Below, piece after piece: positions 18,604 through 27,059 of a stretch of 64,000 nucleotides of DNA (positions within the stretch are counted from its first letter, which is position 1; each line of letters opens with the position of its first letter). The DNA lies in assembly GCF_030733385.1 (NCBI RefSeq), contig NZ_JASHJC010000012.1, positions 62,001 to 126,000 of the forward strand, in the 5' to 3' direction. Both the position numbers and the translations under genes were made by a program. Under the pieces are notes generated by a model, which was given only the letters and a program-made list of their open reading frames with translations, was not told where the DNA came from and did not search any database. Origin of the DNA: Roseovarius sp. MMSF_3359 (GTDB lineage: Bacteria > Pseudomonadota > Alphaproteobacteria > Rhodobacterales > Rhodobacteraceae).

Positions 18604-19839
18604 TTACGCGGCTTCGGCTTCGCTTTTGCCCAACTCGTGAAGCGATGCGGCCAGTTTGGCGATTTCCTTGCGGAGCGGGTTTTTCGCCGCCGATTCCGAT
18701 AGCGGCAGACCGTGATCGGCACTTTGGCTGACCGGGCGGCCGCCATCCGGCAAGTGTACTTCGATACCGATCTCCAGGCTTTCACCCATGCGTTTCACGC
18801 GGGACTTGCCATTCAGATCGGTGAATTTCGGGGCGCGGTTGATGCAGAAGCGCAGCTTTTCCAGCGGCAGTTCTTCGGCCTTTAGCGCGCGTTTCAGGCG
18901 CAGCACGTTCTGTGCCGAGCGCATATCCAATTCCAGCGTGGCGAAGTAGATCTGCGACGACGTCAAAACCGTCTCCGTCCACTGCACGAGGGTCGATGGC
19001 ATGTCGATGATGACATAGTCGAATTTCTGACGGGCGAGCTCGATCACGCGGGACACATCCTCGGGGGTGATCATATCAAGCGGGAGCATGTCCGGGGGCG
19101 GGGTTAATACCCACATTTTGTCTTCAAATGTAACGAGCGCCTGTTTCAGGATGTCCTCGTCCATTGATTCGGTATCAGTCCACATTTCGTAGACAGCCTC
19201 GCGGCGCGGCAGGTCCAGGTATGTCGAGACCGAGCCGAATTGCAGGTCGAGATCAATCAGGCAAACCCGCGGTCCGTCGGTCTTGGAAACGGTCGCCAAT
19301 TCCCAGGCGAGGTTGACTGCGAGCGTCGTTGAACCGGTCCCGCCGGCCATGCCGTGCGTGGCCAGAACCACACCGTCGCTGTCGGGGGTGGAGGCATTGA
19401 AAGGGGTGTGTTCCGGTTGCGGCGCAGGCTCGGGCTTCTGCAGGCGTTCGATGGCCGCTTGGAGCTCGTTTTCAGGCAGCGGGTAGGGGACAAACTCGTC
19501 CGCGCCTTGGCGCAAAAGCTGGTGCAAAGCGGCCGGGCTGACATCTTCGGCAATCAAAATCACCTTTATTTTCCGCGCTTTGGCCAGCGTGATGACTTCA
19601 CCCAGCATCACGAGGTCTTCTTCGTCGGTCTCGTCCACGGCGATGGCAACAAACTCCAGTGCTTCCGCCTCTGGCTGGTTGAAAAACGCCAATGCCTCGG
19701 AAAATCCGAGATCACCCCAGGCCTCGCCAAGGGCCGCTTCCATATCTTCAATCAACAGGTCGAAATTCTGCACATCCCGGCTGATCGTGCATGCCACGAT
19801 GGGGCTGGGATCCGGATGTTTAATTGCGCTGCTCGTCAT
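18604..19839 (-). CDS. cpaE: CpaE/TadZ pilus-localisation ATPase-like protein
   Basis: A 411-residue protein from the ATG preceded by AGGAC; a longer frame exists but its 34 extra residues look non-coding. Residues 1-135 form a receiver-like domain with no clear phospho-acceptor arrangement. Residues 155-380 are a MinD/ParA-like domain whose deviant Walker loop reads GGTGSTT (166-172), with serine where MinD has the signature lysine, as in other CpaE proteins. CpaE/TadZ marks the pole where the tad machine is built. It begins a second transcription unit after the terminator behind the OmpA-like gene. Confidence 0.9.
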   Translation of the reverse strand: MTSSAIKHPDPSPIVACTISRDVQNFDLLIEDMEAALGEAWGDLGFSEALAFFNQPEAEALEFVAIAVDETDEEDLVMLGEVITLAKARKIKVILIAEDVSPAALHQLLRQGADEFVPYPLPENELQAAIERLQKPEPAPQPEHTPFNASTPDSDGVVLATHGMAGGTGSTTLAVNLAWELATVSKTDGPRVCLIDLDLQFGSVSTYLDLPRREAVYEMWTDTESMDEDILKQALVTFEDKMWVLTPPPDMLPLDMITPEDVSRVIELARQKFDYVIIDMPSTLVQWTETVLTSSQIYFATLELDMRSAQNVLRLKRALKAEELPLEKLRFCINRAPKFTDLNGKSRVKRMGESLEIGIEVHLPDGGRPVSQSADHGLPLSESAAKNPLRKEIAKLAASLHELGKSEAEAA

Positions 19840-20030
19840 CGTACCAAAAGTCCTATTCCTGTAAGCGCCATGCGACGATTGAGCGGCGGAGTGTCCATCT
19901 TTTTTTCGCCGTTTCGCCATACATAGCGGACCCCTTTCCACGGGGAACGCACTTCGCGTTGTACAGAGATTGGCTTAAAATCTGGGCAACATTTGGGCCA
20001 AAAGATCGTAATTGTGCGTTTTTGGGAGAC

Positions 20031-20058
20031 AAAAAAAACCCGCCTCAGGGCGGGTTTT
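20031..20058 (-). terminator. strong intrinsic terminator inside the tad locus
   Basis: A perfect 10-base stem, AAAACCCGCC at 20035-20044 and GGCGGGTTTT at 20049-20058 around a four-base loop, is followed on the minus strand by eight T residues. It lies 50 bases after the OmpA-like gene and divides the locus into a pilin/secretin unit and a motor/platform unit. Confidence 0.85.
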
Positions 20059-20108
20059 CAGGTGGCCCGGCTCAAGCCGGACAGGGAGATTTCGGCGTGA
20101 TCGTCGGG

Positions 20109-20771
20109 CTATTCCGACTCGATCACTGTTTCGTTCTCCGACACGATGGCCAGGTTCGAGGCGGGTTCCGCGCTGTCGACATATTCGCGGTACACGACCT
20201 CGGCATATTTGCCGTCCATCACGATTGGATGCGACGCGACGAAACCGGAGACATCGGTGACGGTGCGGCGGTTGCGGCGCTCACGACCCTGGGTCACGAT
20301 CAGCGGCTGTGTCTCACCGAAGGATACCACCGCTTTCAGGCGTTTGCGGCTGACCCCCTGGGACACCAGGTAATTGACCACGGCGTTGGCACGGCGCAGG
20401 CCGAGACGCTTGTTATAGGCGTTCGAGCCGACCGCATCCGTGTGGCCAAAGACCTTGAAGCGCACTTCGGGGAACTGGCGGATCCATTTTGCTTGCTCGC
20501 GCAGTGTGGTTTGCGCCGTTGCGTCGAGCTGTGACGAGTTGAAAGCGAAGTTCACGGTACTCAGCACTTCGTTGGAGAACCGGTTGGACAGGTTTTCCAC
20601 GTAGCTTTGCTGCCCTGTCATCACCAGATGGTTCTGCATGTAGGCGTTGCCGAAGTTGCCGCCATCCACGACCGATCCGGCCTCGGAGATGTAGGACCGG
20701 TAGACCTGCCCCTGTTGTGAACAGGCGCCCAATGCCAGGAGTCCTGCAGTTGCGAGAAGAAGATGTTTCAT
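20109..20771 (-). CDS. OmpA-family lipoprotein of the tad locus
   Basis: A 220-residue lipoprotein with lipobox LGAC (Cys17) and a C-terminal OmpA-like peptidoglycan-binding domain: FGHTDAVGSNAYNKRLGLRRAN (shown in part, about residues 114-133) and the RNRRTVTDV end. The start follows AGGGG; a frame extending 18 bases further out is less likely. It sits where CpaD-type proteins stand in other tad loci, after the secretin, so it probably anchors the secretin complex to peptidoglycan. The tail after the domain (about 40 residues) is unusual. Confidence 0.88.
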   Translation of the reverse strand: MKHLLLATAGLLALGACSQQGQVYRSYISEAGSVVDGGNFGNAYMQNHLVMTGQQSYVENLSNRFSNEVLSTVNFAFNSSQLDATAQTTLREQAKWIRQFPEVRFKVFGHTDAVGSNAYNKRLGLRRANAVVNYLVSQGVSRKRLKAVVSFGETQPLIVTQGRERRNRRTVTDVSGFVASHPIVMDGKYAEVVYREYVDSAEPASNLAIVSENETVIESE

Positions 20772-20788
20772 GTGCCCCTGCCTTTCCA

Positions 20789-22198
20789 TTATTCCATCAC
20801 GTAGCCGTAGGAGCCGCTGAAGTCCTGCTTGGCGACTTCGCCGGCGGGCGTGCCTTTTCTGACGTCCTTGGCCACACGGCCGTTAAGAAAGAGGTCTTTC
20901 TCGGTCGGCAGTTTGACCCGATCGGTGGGCAGGGCAAATGCCTCGCCGCGCGTCGGGGACACCAGGTGGGAGGTGACGATGATGACCAGTTCTGTTTGCG
21001 ACCGCTGGTAATCCGCGCTGCGGAACAGGGCGCCCAGGACCGGAACATCACCCAGCCACGGGACCTGCGCATTGTTATCGCGGAAGTCATCCTGCAACAG
21101 GCCGGCAATCGCAAAGCTCTGGCCGTCACGCATAGATACGGTTGTCGATGCGTCGCGGCGGCGGAAGGCCGGGAGTTGCAGACCGTCGATGACGATACTG
21201 TTGGTCGTGTCAATCGACGACACCGCCGCGGCCATTTCCAGGTTGATGACGCCGTCATCGACCACTCGGGGTACGAAGTTCAACTCAACACCAAAGGCTT
21301 TGAACTCGATGGTGATCGTGTCGTTGTCCTGGCTTACCGGGATCGGGAATTCGCCACCGGCGAGGAACTTGGCTTCCTGGCCGGAAAGCGCGGTCAGGTT
21401 CGGTTCTGCCAAGGTGCGAACAACCCCTTTATTTTCAAGGGCTTCAAGAACAACAGCAAGCTGTGTGGAGCCAATATCGAGGCCAACCGACAGGAAGCCT
21501 TCTGTGCCCGAAGGAACGGTAACCGACGGGTTGCCCAGGCTGTTGCCCGGATCCAGGAAGGTGCCTGTTTCGGTGCCGATGCTGAGGTCGTTGCCGAGCG
21601 ATTGCAGGGCGATCGAGGAGCTCAGCGACTTCGATACGCTGCGCTGCATCTCAGCGAACCGCACCTTGAGCATCACCTGCTGTTGGCCAGATACGACCAT
21701 CAGGTTCGACACCCGCTCCGGTGCATAGCGTTCCGCCAGTTCAAGCGCGCGGGTCATGCGCGCCATGCTGGAGACGCTGCCGGACAGAACGATACCGTCA
21801 TTGGCCGAGCGGACTTCGATCTTCTCGTTCGGGATGATCTGACGCAGCCGCTCCTTGAACTCGGACACATCCGGTGTGACATGTACGTCCACGTTGGTGA
21901 TGAGCTGGCCTGTCGCGTCCAGAAGTGTCAGCGTGGTCCGCCCTGGTGTTTTGCCGAGCACATAGATCGTGCGATCCGATAGGGTCGAAAAATCAGCAAT
22001 CGACGGGTTCGCGATGCTGAGTTCCGCGAAGGGCGTGTCGCTTTCGACCACAACCGCCCTGTTCATTGCGATGTTCAAGTCCCGTGCCGCGCCTTTGCGA
22101 ACGACCTTGATGTTTTCTGCCTCTGCGGTGATGGCAAATGGCCCAAACGCCACCGCCAGCCCCAAAAGGGCAGCTTTGAAGAAGTCATGAATTTTCAT
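20789..22198 (-). CDS. cpaC: Flp pilus secretin CpaC/RcpA
   Basis: Outer-membrane secretin of 469 residues. A signal peptide (about residues 1-26, ending AEAEN), the N-terminal pilus-secretin domain beginning near RDLNIAMNRAVVVE, a BON/short-repeat region with KIEVRSANDGIVLSGSV, and the C-terminal secretin domain with VPVLGALFRSADY and TELVIIVTSHLV are visible. The ATG at 22198 is preceded by AAGGCAGG and starts a proper signal peptide; upstream codons in frame are not convincing. Its stop lies 17 bases before the OmpA-like start. Confidence 0.95.
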   Translation of the reverse strand: MKIHDFFKAALLGLAVAFGPFAITAEAENIKVVRKGAARDLNIAMNRAVVVESDTPFAELSIANPSIADFSTLSDRTIYVLGKTPGRTTLTLLDATGQLITNVDVHVTPDVSEFKERLRQIIPNEKIEVRSANDGIVLSGSVSSMARMTRALELAERYAPERVSNLMVVSGQQQVMLKVRFAEMQRSVSKSLSSSIALQSLGNDLSIGTETGTFLDPGNSLGNPSVTVPSGTEGFLSVGLDIGSTQLAVVLEALENKGVVRTLAEPNLTALSGQEAKFLAGGEFPIPVSQDNDTITIEFKAFGVELNFVPRVVDDGVINLEMAAAVSSIDTTNSIVIDGLQLPAFRRRDASTTVSMRDGQSFAIAGLLQDDFRDNNAQVPWLGDVPVLGALFRSADYQRSQTELVIIVTSHLVSPTRGEAFALPTDRVKLPTEKDLFLNGRVAKDVRKGTPAGEVAKQDFSGSYGYVME

Positions 22199-22347
22199 GT
22201 GACCTGCCTTTCCGATCACGCCTCGATTTCGGGTCTTAACGCCCTTGATTGCCGCCACTGTGCTGCAATTCGAAAATTTTTTCAAGAATCAAAGGGTTTC
22301 GGGCCACCTTTATTGTGGCTTGCCTGCAATAGTTTCCAAAATGCAAC

Positions 22348-22371
22348 GGGGCGCTGCTGATGCAACGCCCC
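22348..22371 (-). other. hairpin between cpaB and cpaC
   Basis: GGGGCG at 22348-22353 pairs with CGCCCC at 22366-22371. There is no T-tract after it on the minus strand, so it may adjust rather than stop transcription into cpaC. The remaining part of this 198-base gap is AT-rich and otherwise blank. Confidence 0.35.
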
Positions 22372-22395
22372 AATACGTGAGAATTTTTTGAACTG

Positions 22396-23265
22396 TTAGT
22401 TGGTGCAGGGGATCTGCGACACAACAGTTTCGGCGCCACGGCGGGTCTTGATCGTGCAGACTTCCTCTTCGACCTCGACAACCTGGCGCGGTGCTTCTGC
22501 AAGACCCAGAAGGCTGCGCTGATCCACTTCGATCGCATCGGCGACTGTATCATCTTCGGCACCGACCAGCGACAGCGACAGGCGACCAGTCGTCTGCGCC
22601 TGTGCAAGCGCCGCAACCTGCTGCGGCTTCACCGAGACGGTAACGGTCCTTGCGATGATCGCCTCGGTCGTGTCGACATCGGCCACCTGGTCAATCGCGA
22701 TCAGCCGGACACCGGTTTCGATCAGCTTGGTGACATCGCCGGTTGAATTGCCTTCGGTCCGGGCACCACGATCCCCGATGCTGCCAGTCCAATAGACATC
22801 CACGCGGTCGCCTGGGCGCAGAAAGCCCGAAACGCCACTTGATACGTCGACCTTGATCGCAAAGGCGCGCATCCCGCGCTCCAGCTGCGAGGTGATGCCG
22901 GCATCTTCGCCGGGTCCGGTCACCTTGATCTTGAGAACCGCCTCGTTCTTTTCCATCGAGCGCAAAACTGTCCGGGGCTCGTCTTCGCCTTCCGGAAAGA
23001 GTGCCTCATAGGTCTCGTAGGTGCCTTCGGGCAGTGAATTCTTCGGGAATTTCGTCAGGCGCACACTGTCCTTGCGCAGAACCTCGCCGTATTTCAGCGG
23101 CTTGTCGGCAACATATACTTCGACTGTTTCGATGTTGGGCGCACGTTGTGCACGTTCATTGGCAAGCTGCGTCTGATAGCCCTGAATATAGTTCTTGGCC
23201 ATGTATACGGCAAATCCAGCCAGCCCGAGCCCCACAATCAGTACAAGTCCGAAAACCATTCGCAT
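22396..23265 (-). CDS. cpaB: Flp pilus assembly protein CpaB/RcpC
   Basis: A 289-residue periplasmic protein with one N-terminal helix (about residues 2-24). A SAF-like domain follows (VEVYVADKPLKYGEVLRKD, about 48-66), then the RcpC/CpaB domain with RAFAIKVDVSSGVSGFLRPGDRVDVYW (shown in part around 133-155). AAAGGA precedes the ATG. It lies downstream of the two pilin genes but behind a terminator, so it may have its own promoter in the 259-base gap. Confidence 0.95.
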   Translation of the reverse strand: MRMVFGLVLIVGLGLAGFAVYMAKNYIQGYQTQLANERAQRAPNIETVEVYVADKPLKYGEVLRKDSVRLTKFPKNSLPEGTYETYEALFPEGEDEPRTVLRSMEKNEAVLKIKVTGPGEDAGITSQLERGMRAFAIKVDVSSGVSGFLRPGDRVDVYWTGSIGDRGARTEGNSTGDVTKLIETGVRLIAIDQVADVDTTEAIIARTVTVSVKPQQVAALAQAQTTGRLSLSLVGAEDDTVADAIEVDQRSLLGLAEAPRQVVEVEEEVCTIKTRRGAETVVSQIPCTN

Positions 23266-23461
23266 GGCTAAGTCCTTTCACGGTTACTATTCTCTGCGCT
23301 ACCCGACAGGTACGCATACAATGGTTACATATTGCTTTCGAATGTGGCGAAAACTTGGTGGCGTGGTGATTGTTTCGCGACAGCGAACGGTGAATTCTCA
23401 ATACGCCACAAGATCGGTGTGGGTGTTTGCCGCGATCCAAATTCCCGAAAATCCGCCCAGC

Positions 23462-23490
23462 AAAAAACCGCAATTACAGGAATTGCGGTT
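23462..23490 (-). terminator. intrinsic terminator after the second Flp pilin
   Basis: AACCGCAATT at 23466-23475 and AATTGCGGTT at 23481-23490 form a perfect 10-base stem around a five-base loop, followed by a T-run on the minus strand. It would limit transcription from the pilin genes into cpaB. Confidence 0.8.
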
Positions 23491-23524
23491 AATGCGTTAG
23501 TTTCCTGGCGAAAACGGGCAAACC

Positions 23525-23719
23525 TTACGGCGTGCCGGTTGTTGTCGCACCCATATCGGTATCGATGGTCGTGGCAAGCGTATCGACACCGTCAAGCACA
23601 GAGAGGTATCCGGCCAAAGCAAGGCCGATCACTGCTGCTGTCAAAACCACCCAGTCGACTGTGACAGCACCCTCTTCGCCCAGGGCGAAATTCGCGATTT
23701 TCTCATATATTGGTTTCAT
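23525..23719 (-). CDS. flp: Flp-family type IVb pilin (second copy)
   Basis: A 64-residue prepilin. The likely cleavage is after Gly17 in EEG|AVTVDWVVLTAA, followed by one long hydrophobic helix (about 18-42). Position +5 of the mature protein is Asp22, where most Flp pilins have Glu. The C-terminus ends GATTTGTP, the same as the first pilin. The ATG at 23719 is preceded by a GGATGA-like site; the frame could extend nine codons upstream. It is followed by a terminator hairpin. Confidence 0.9.
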   Translation of the reverse strand: MKPIYEKIANFALGEEGAVTVDWVVLTAAVIGLALAGYLSVLDGVDTLATTIDTDMGATTTGTP

Positions 23720-23831
23720 GAACTCATCCGATCTTCTTTTCGGCAACTTTACAAACGCGATGAAGCATCAATTCAGAGTTCAAGGCGGCGACGTTTAAGT
23801 TAATCGCAATGCAAAAAGCTGGGTACACAAA

Positions 23832-23858
23832 TGGCCGCAATCTTGGCAATTGCGGCCA
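23832..23858 (-). terminator. hairpin between the two Flp pilin genes
   Basis: TGGCCGCAA at 23832-23840 pairs exactly with TTGCGGCCA at 23850-23858, followed by only three T residues on the minus strand. Its core resembles the terminator after the second pilin. Probably a leaky terminator or stability hairpin 3' of the first pilin. Confidence 0.55.
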
Positions 23859-23891
23859 GATGTTCTTGTCGTCGTTAAGCTATAGTTTAGC

Positions 23892-24077
23892 TTACGGAGT
23901 ACCGGTTGTGGTTGCACCAACGTCGGTCGAAATGGTGCCAGCCAGAGTGCTAACGCCGCTCTTAACTGTGGTCACACCGGCAACGCCCAGGCCAACAACT
24001 GCGGCTGTCAGAACAACCCAGTCAACTGTTACGGCGCCGTCTTCGTCTTTGTTGAAGTTCTTGAAAAACTTAATCAT
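23892..24077 (-). CDS. flp: Flp-family type IVb pilin (first copy)
   Basis: A 61-residue prepilin, first gene of the leftward tad locus. A basic leader MIKFFKNFNKDEDG precedes the likely cleavage site after Gly14, then AVTVDWVVLTAAVVGLG, with Asp19 at mature position +5. The tail ends GATTTGTP. A perfect GGAGGG stands 8 bases before the ATG, stronger than that of the second copy, so this is probably the major pilin. Cleavage is expected from the CpaA peptidase in the same locus. Confidence 0.93.
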   Translation of the reverse strand: MIKFFKNFNKDEDGAVTVDWVVLTAAVVGLGVAGVTTVKSGVSTLAGTISTDVGATTTGTP

Positions 24078-24435
24078 TGTTTGGTCCCTCCAAAGGATCA
24101 CTAGTTAGGTTCGCAACCGCTTGAACAACTCGGTGGGCCATCTCTCGTTAGCCCGCTGCCGTTGCGGTATGAGCAGATATAGCCAGCCAAATCAGGCAGG
24201 AATTGGGCGGCAATAGTTCCTTTTTTGCACCGCCTCGCTTTTTTGCGTGAAAGTATTCTATCCTATTGAAAATAAAGTAATAAAAAAACGAGAAATTGCT
24301 TTGCCGCCTGAGATCGAAGGGAGAATCGGCGTGGTCCGCGCATTTTCTGGTTTCCCAAAAACAGACAATACTGGCGGAAAATCCGGACTTTTGCGATACT
24401 CGGCCCAACAAGAACAAGCTGAGCAGCAAAAAACC
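24078..24435. other. intergenic region between the pilin genes and the transglycosylase
   Basis: These 358 bases separate divergent genes and are clearly AT-richer than the surroundings, especially 24240-24300 with A-runs. They must hold the promoters of flp and of the transglycosylase, but no convincing -35/-10 pair, sigma54 site or CtrA site could be read. A frame continues from 24247 into the transglycosylase, but it lacks a ribosome site and adds no signal peptide. Confidence 0.6.
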
Positions 24436-25263
24436 ATGGGCATCTCACGACTCGCGTCGATTCTGGCGGTTTTATCCCTTGCGGGCGCGGCGCAGGCTGG
24501 CGATCCGCCGCCTTATCCGGATTTTACCTTCAAGATGAGCAAGCCGCCGAAGGTCGGCGCTGGCAAGCGGATCACGGTTCAGATCGACCCGGAGGAGCAG
24601 CAGGCAATCCTGGCCGCCAAGCCCAAGCCGCAGAAAGAACCCGTCGAGGAGGCGGCACCGGACAGCGTCGGTTACTATAGCTGGTTCTGGCAAAAGGTGT
24701 CGCCCGATGTGGCCGCCGACGCCTCGGAGCGGTTTCAGAAAGCCGTCAGCAGCCTATCCGACGGGCCGGGCGGTACCGGCGTGACCGGTCCGCGGTTGCA
24801 AAGCATCCAGAGCATCGCTCAGGCCCAGGGCGCAAATATCCTGACCGCAACGATCGGCACGAAGGTGTCGCCTGCCCTGGTGCTGGCGATCATCTCGGTG
24901 GAGTCAGGCGGGCGCATTGATGCGGTCAGCGGCAAGGGCGCGCAGGGGCTGATGCAACTGATGCCCGATACCGCGAAACGCTTTGGCGTCACCGACAGTC
25001 TTTCGTCAGCCGAGAACATTAAGGGCGGCGTTACCTATCTCGATTGGTTGCTGGGGGAGTTCGATGGGGACGCGATCATGGCGATTGCCGGATATAATGC
25101 CGGGGAAAACGCCGTGAAGAAACACGCGGGCGTGCCGCCCTATGCCGAGACACGAGATTACGTGCCCAAGGTGCTGGCGGCCTTCGAGGTGGCCAAGGGG
25201 CTATGCAAGACCCGGCCCGAACTGGTCAGCGATGGCTGTGCGCTGACCCTGGCGGCGAATTGA
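24436..25263 (+). CDS. secreted lytic murein transglycosylase (SLT domain)
   Basis: A 275-residue exported enzyme cleaving peptidoglycan glycan strands. The ATG at 24436 begins a clear signal peptide MGISRLASILAVLSLAGAAQA. A proline/lysine-rich linker (about residues 25-75) leads to the SLT domain from about 125: catalytic Glu in IISVESGGRIDAVSGKGAQG, then LMQLMPDTAKRFGV and AIAGYNAGENAV. It is divergent from the tad locus, where it may open the wall for the pilus machine; that link is inferred from position alone. Confidence 0.88.
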   Translation: MGISRLASILAVLSLAGAAQAGDPPPYPDFTFKMSKPPKVGAGKRITVQIDPEEQQAILAAKPKPQKEPVEEAAPDSVGYYSWFWQKVSPDVAADASERFQKAVSSLSDGPGGTGVTGPRLQSIQSIAQAQGANILTATIGTKVSPALVLAIISVESGGRIDAVSGKGAQGLMQLMPDTAKRFGVTDSLSSAENIKGGVTYLDWLLGEFDGDAIMAIAGYNAGENAVKKHAGVPPYAETRDYVPKVLAAFEVAKGLCKTRPELVSDGCALTLAAN

Positions 25264-25563
25264 CGTGAGGCTTGCCTGAACGATTTGCCTCAGGTGGCGC
25301 TGAGGTCGGGCAGGTACGCAAAGCGCGGAGTCAAGGCCTCAGGCCGCCGCGCATCGCCGGACGGCCCGCGAGGGCCGGCGATTGGTCATGTGAGGGCCCT
25401 AAACCGACGGTGCAGGTATTTGGCTACGATAAAGTGCCCATAACTTGTGTCGGATCGCCAACCCGCGGTCCGGCGATGCGCGGCTTCGCTCTAATGCGAC
25501 CAAGGTCCGCTCCACGCCAACGAACCTGTCCTCTATATCAGAAGCATGGCACGCCCAACCGAA
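25264..25563. other. intergenic region without recognised genes
   Basis: The gap between the transglycosylase stop and the convergent scoB stop is 354 bases. Short frames here have no family resemblance or ribosome site. A GC-rich inverted stretch around 25360-25385 (CGCCGGACGGCCCGCGAGG) may form structure. No tRNA was recognised. Confidence 0.5.
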
Positions 25564-25589
25564 ACGGGCGGCGCCTGTGCACCGCCCGT
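25564..25589 (-). terminator. terminator-like hairpin after scoB
   Basis: ACGGGCGGCGC at 25564-25574 pairs with GCACCGCCCGT at 25579-25589 with one mismatch and a CTGT loop, 29 bases after the scoB stop on the minus strand. The T-tract is weak. Confidence 0.5.
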
Positions 25590-25617
25590 ACGGGTCTTGC
25601 CTCTTACGGGTCTGTCT

Positions 25618-26241
25618 TCAGACGATCATGGCCTCCGTCGCGGCGACCAGATCCTCTTGCGAGACGCCTGGGGCCAGTTCGACCACCTTCAACCCGCCGT
25701 CGGTCACGTCCAGCACACCGAGGTTGGTGATGATCCGGTCAACCACGCCCTTGCCGGTCAGCGGCAGGGTGCATTCCTTCAAGAGCTTACTGTCGCCATG
25801 CTTGTTGGTGTGGTCCATGATGACGATCACACGGCCGACACCCGCCACTAGGTCCATCGCACCGCCCATGCCCTTGACCAGCTTGCCGGGGATCATCCAG
25901 TTGGCCAAGTCGCCTTTTTCGCTGACCTCCATCGCGCCCAGGATCGCCGCCGCGATTTTGCCGCCCCGGATCATGCCGAAACTTTGTGCGCTGTCGAAGT
26001 AAGACGTGCGGCGCAACTCGGTGATCGTCTGCTTGCCGGCATTGATAAGGTCCGGGTCTTCCTCGCCCTCGAAAGGGAAGGGGCCCATGCCCAGCATGCC
26101 ATTTTCGGACTGAAGCGTGATGTCCTTGTCACCCACATAGTTCGCCACCAGAGTCGGAATGCCGATGCCGAGGTTCACATACATGCCGTCTTCGAGTTCC
26201 TGCGCGGCCCGTTCGGCCATCTGATTACGGTCCCAGGGCAT
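25618..26241 (-). CDS. scoB: 3-oxoacid CoA-transferase subunit B
   Basis: Beta subunit, 207 residues, of a family I CoA transferase that moves CoA between succinyl-CoA and acetoacetate. The catalytic glutamate is in the motif SENGMLGMGP (about residue 46); NLGIGIPTLVANYV near 22-35 and GGAMDLVAGV near 125 are family hallmarks. The ATG overlaps the stop of subunit A by one base (TAATG), so the subunits are translated together. The unit probably supports ketone-body or polyhydroxybutyrate use. Confidence 0.93.
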   Translation of the reverse strand: MPWDRNQMAERAAQELEDGMYVNLGIGIPTLVANYVGDKDITLQSENGMLGMGPFPFEGEEDPDLINAGKQTITELRRTSYFDSAQSFGMIRGGKIAAAILGAMEVSEKGDLANWMIPGKLVKGMGGAMDLVAGVGRVIVIMDHTNKHGDSKLLKECTLPLTGKGVVDRIITNLGVLDVTDGGLKVVELAPGVSQEDLVAATEAMIV

Positions 26242-26945
26242 TACGCTTCCTCCCGTGTGCGCACGGTGCGCTGTTCGATACGTTTCTCATGCTCGCCCTG
26301 GATCAGGCGATGTACATAGATGCCGGGCAGGTGGATGTGATCACCGTCCAGTTCGCCCGGCTCCACGATCTCTTCGACTTCCATGATGCAGACCTTGCCG
26401 CACATCGCCGCGGGCGGGTTGAAGTTGCGGGCGGTCTTGCGGAAGATCGCGTTGCCGGTGGTGTCGGCCTTCCACGCCTTGACGATGCTGACATCCGCAA
26501 AGATGCCGCGTTCGAGGATATAGGTCTCGCCGTCGAATTCCTTGTGTTCCTTGCCCTCGGCGATCACGGTGCCGACGCCGGTCTTGGTGTAAAAGCCGGG
26601 AATACCGCAGCCGCCCGAGCGCATACGTTCCGCCAGGGTGCCTTGCGGGTTGAATTCCAGCTCGAGCTCACCCGAGAGGTATTGCCGCATGAATTCGGCA
26701 TTCTCACCCACGTAGGACGACATCATCTTCTTGATCTGCCGGGTATCAAGCAGCTTGCCCAGCCCGAACCCGTCCACACCCGCGTTATTGGACGCCACGG
26801 TCAGGTCCTTGACACCACTCTCGACGATCGCGTCGATCAGCAATTCCGGAATACCGCAGAGGCCAAACCCCCCGGCGGCAATCAGCATGCCGTCATGCAG
26901 CAGCCCGTCGAGCGCCTCGGATGCGCTCCCGTATACTTTTTTCAT
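26241..26945 (-). CDS. scoA: 3-oxoacid CoA-transferase subunit A
   Basis: Alpha subunit of 234 residues. The glycine-rich CoA-binding stretch [17 protein letters not shown] (about residues 21-37), [11 protein letters not shown] and the [16 protein letters not shown] segment (about 110-125) are intact. AGAGG stands 8 bases before the ATG. It forms a two-gene leftward operon with scoB, and a hairpin follows the pair. Substrate preference for acetoacetate is taken from the family, not visible directly. Confidence 0.93.
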   Translation of the reverse strand: MKKVYGSASEALDGLLHDGMLIAAGGFGLCGIPELLIDAIVESGVKDLTVASNNAGVDGFGLGKLLDTRQIKKMMSSYVGENAEFMRQYLSGELELEFNPQGTLAERMRSGGCGIPGFYTKTGVGTVIAEGKEHKEFDGETYILERGIFADVSIVKAWKADTTGNAIFRKTARNFNPPAAMCGKVCIMEVEEIVEPGELDGDHIHLPGIYVHRLIQGEHEKRIEQRTVRTREEA

Positions 26946-27009
26946 CGCAGAAACCTCTTCCAGCCCTTTTGCCCCGGATATGAGGTTCGGGGCGGGGGAG
27001 AGTCAACTC

Positions 27010-27034
27010 AAAGGGGGCGGAATGCGCCCCCTTT
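27010..27034 (-). terminator. hairpin after topA
   Basis: AAAGGGGGCG at 27010-27019 and CGCCCCCTTT at 27025-27034 form a perfect 10-base stem with a five-base loop, 26 bases after the topA stop. No long T-run follows, but position and stem strength fit a terminator. Confidence 0.6.
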
Positions 27035-27059
27035 AGGTGTTACTACGTAAAGGCTCTGC

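Noticed and set aside
23875..23889. CtrA-like site TTAA-N7-TTTA at the end of the first pilin gene
   Set aside because: One mismatch from TTAA-N7-TTAA, placed at the 3' end of a gene, and overlapping an inverted repeat around the stop codon; not convincing as a promoter element.
25272..25730. Rightward frame of 152 codons after the transglycosylase
   Set aside because: No ribosome site, Arg/Pro-rich shadow composition and overlap with the scoB 3' end.
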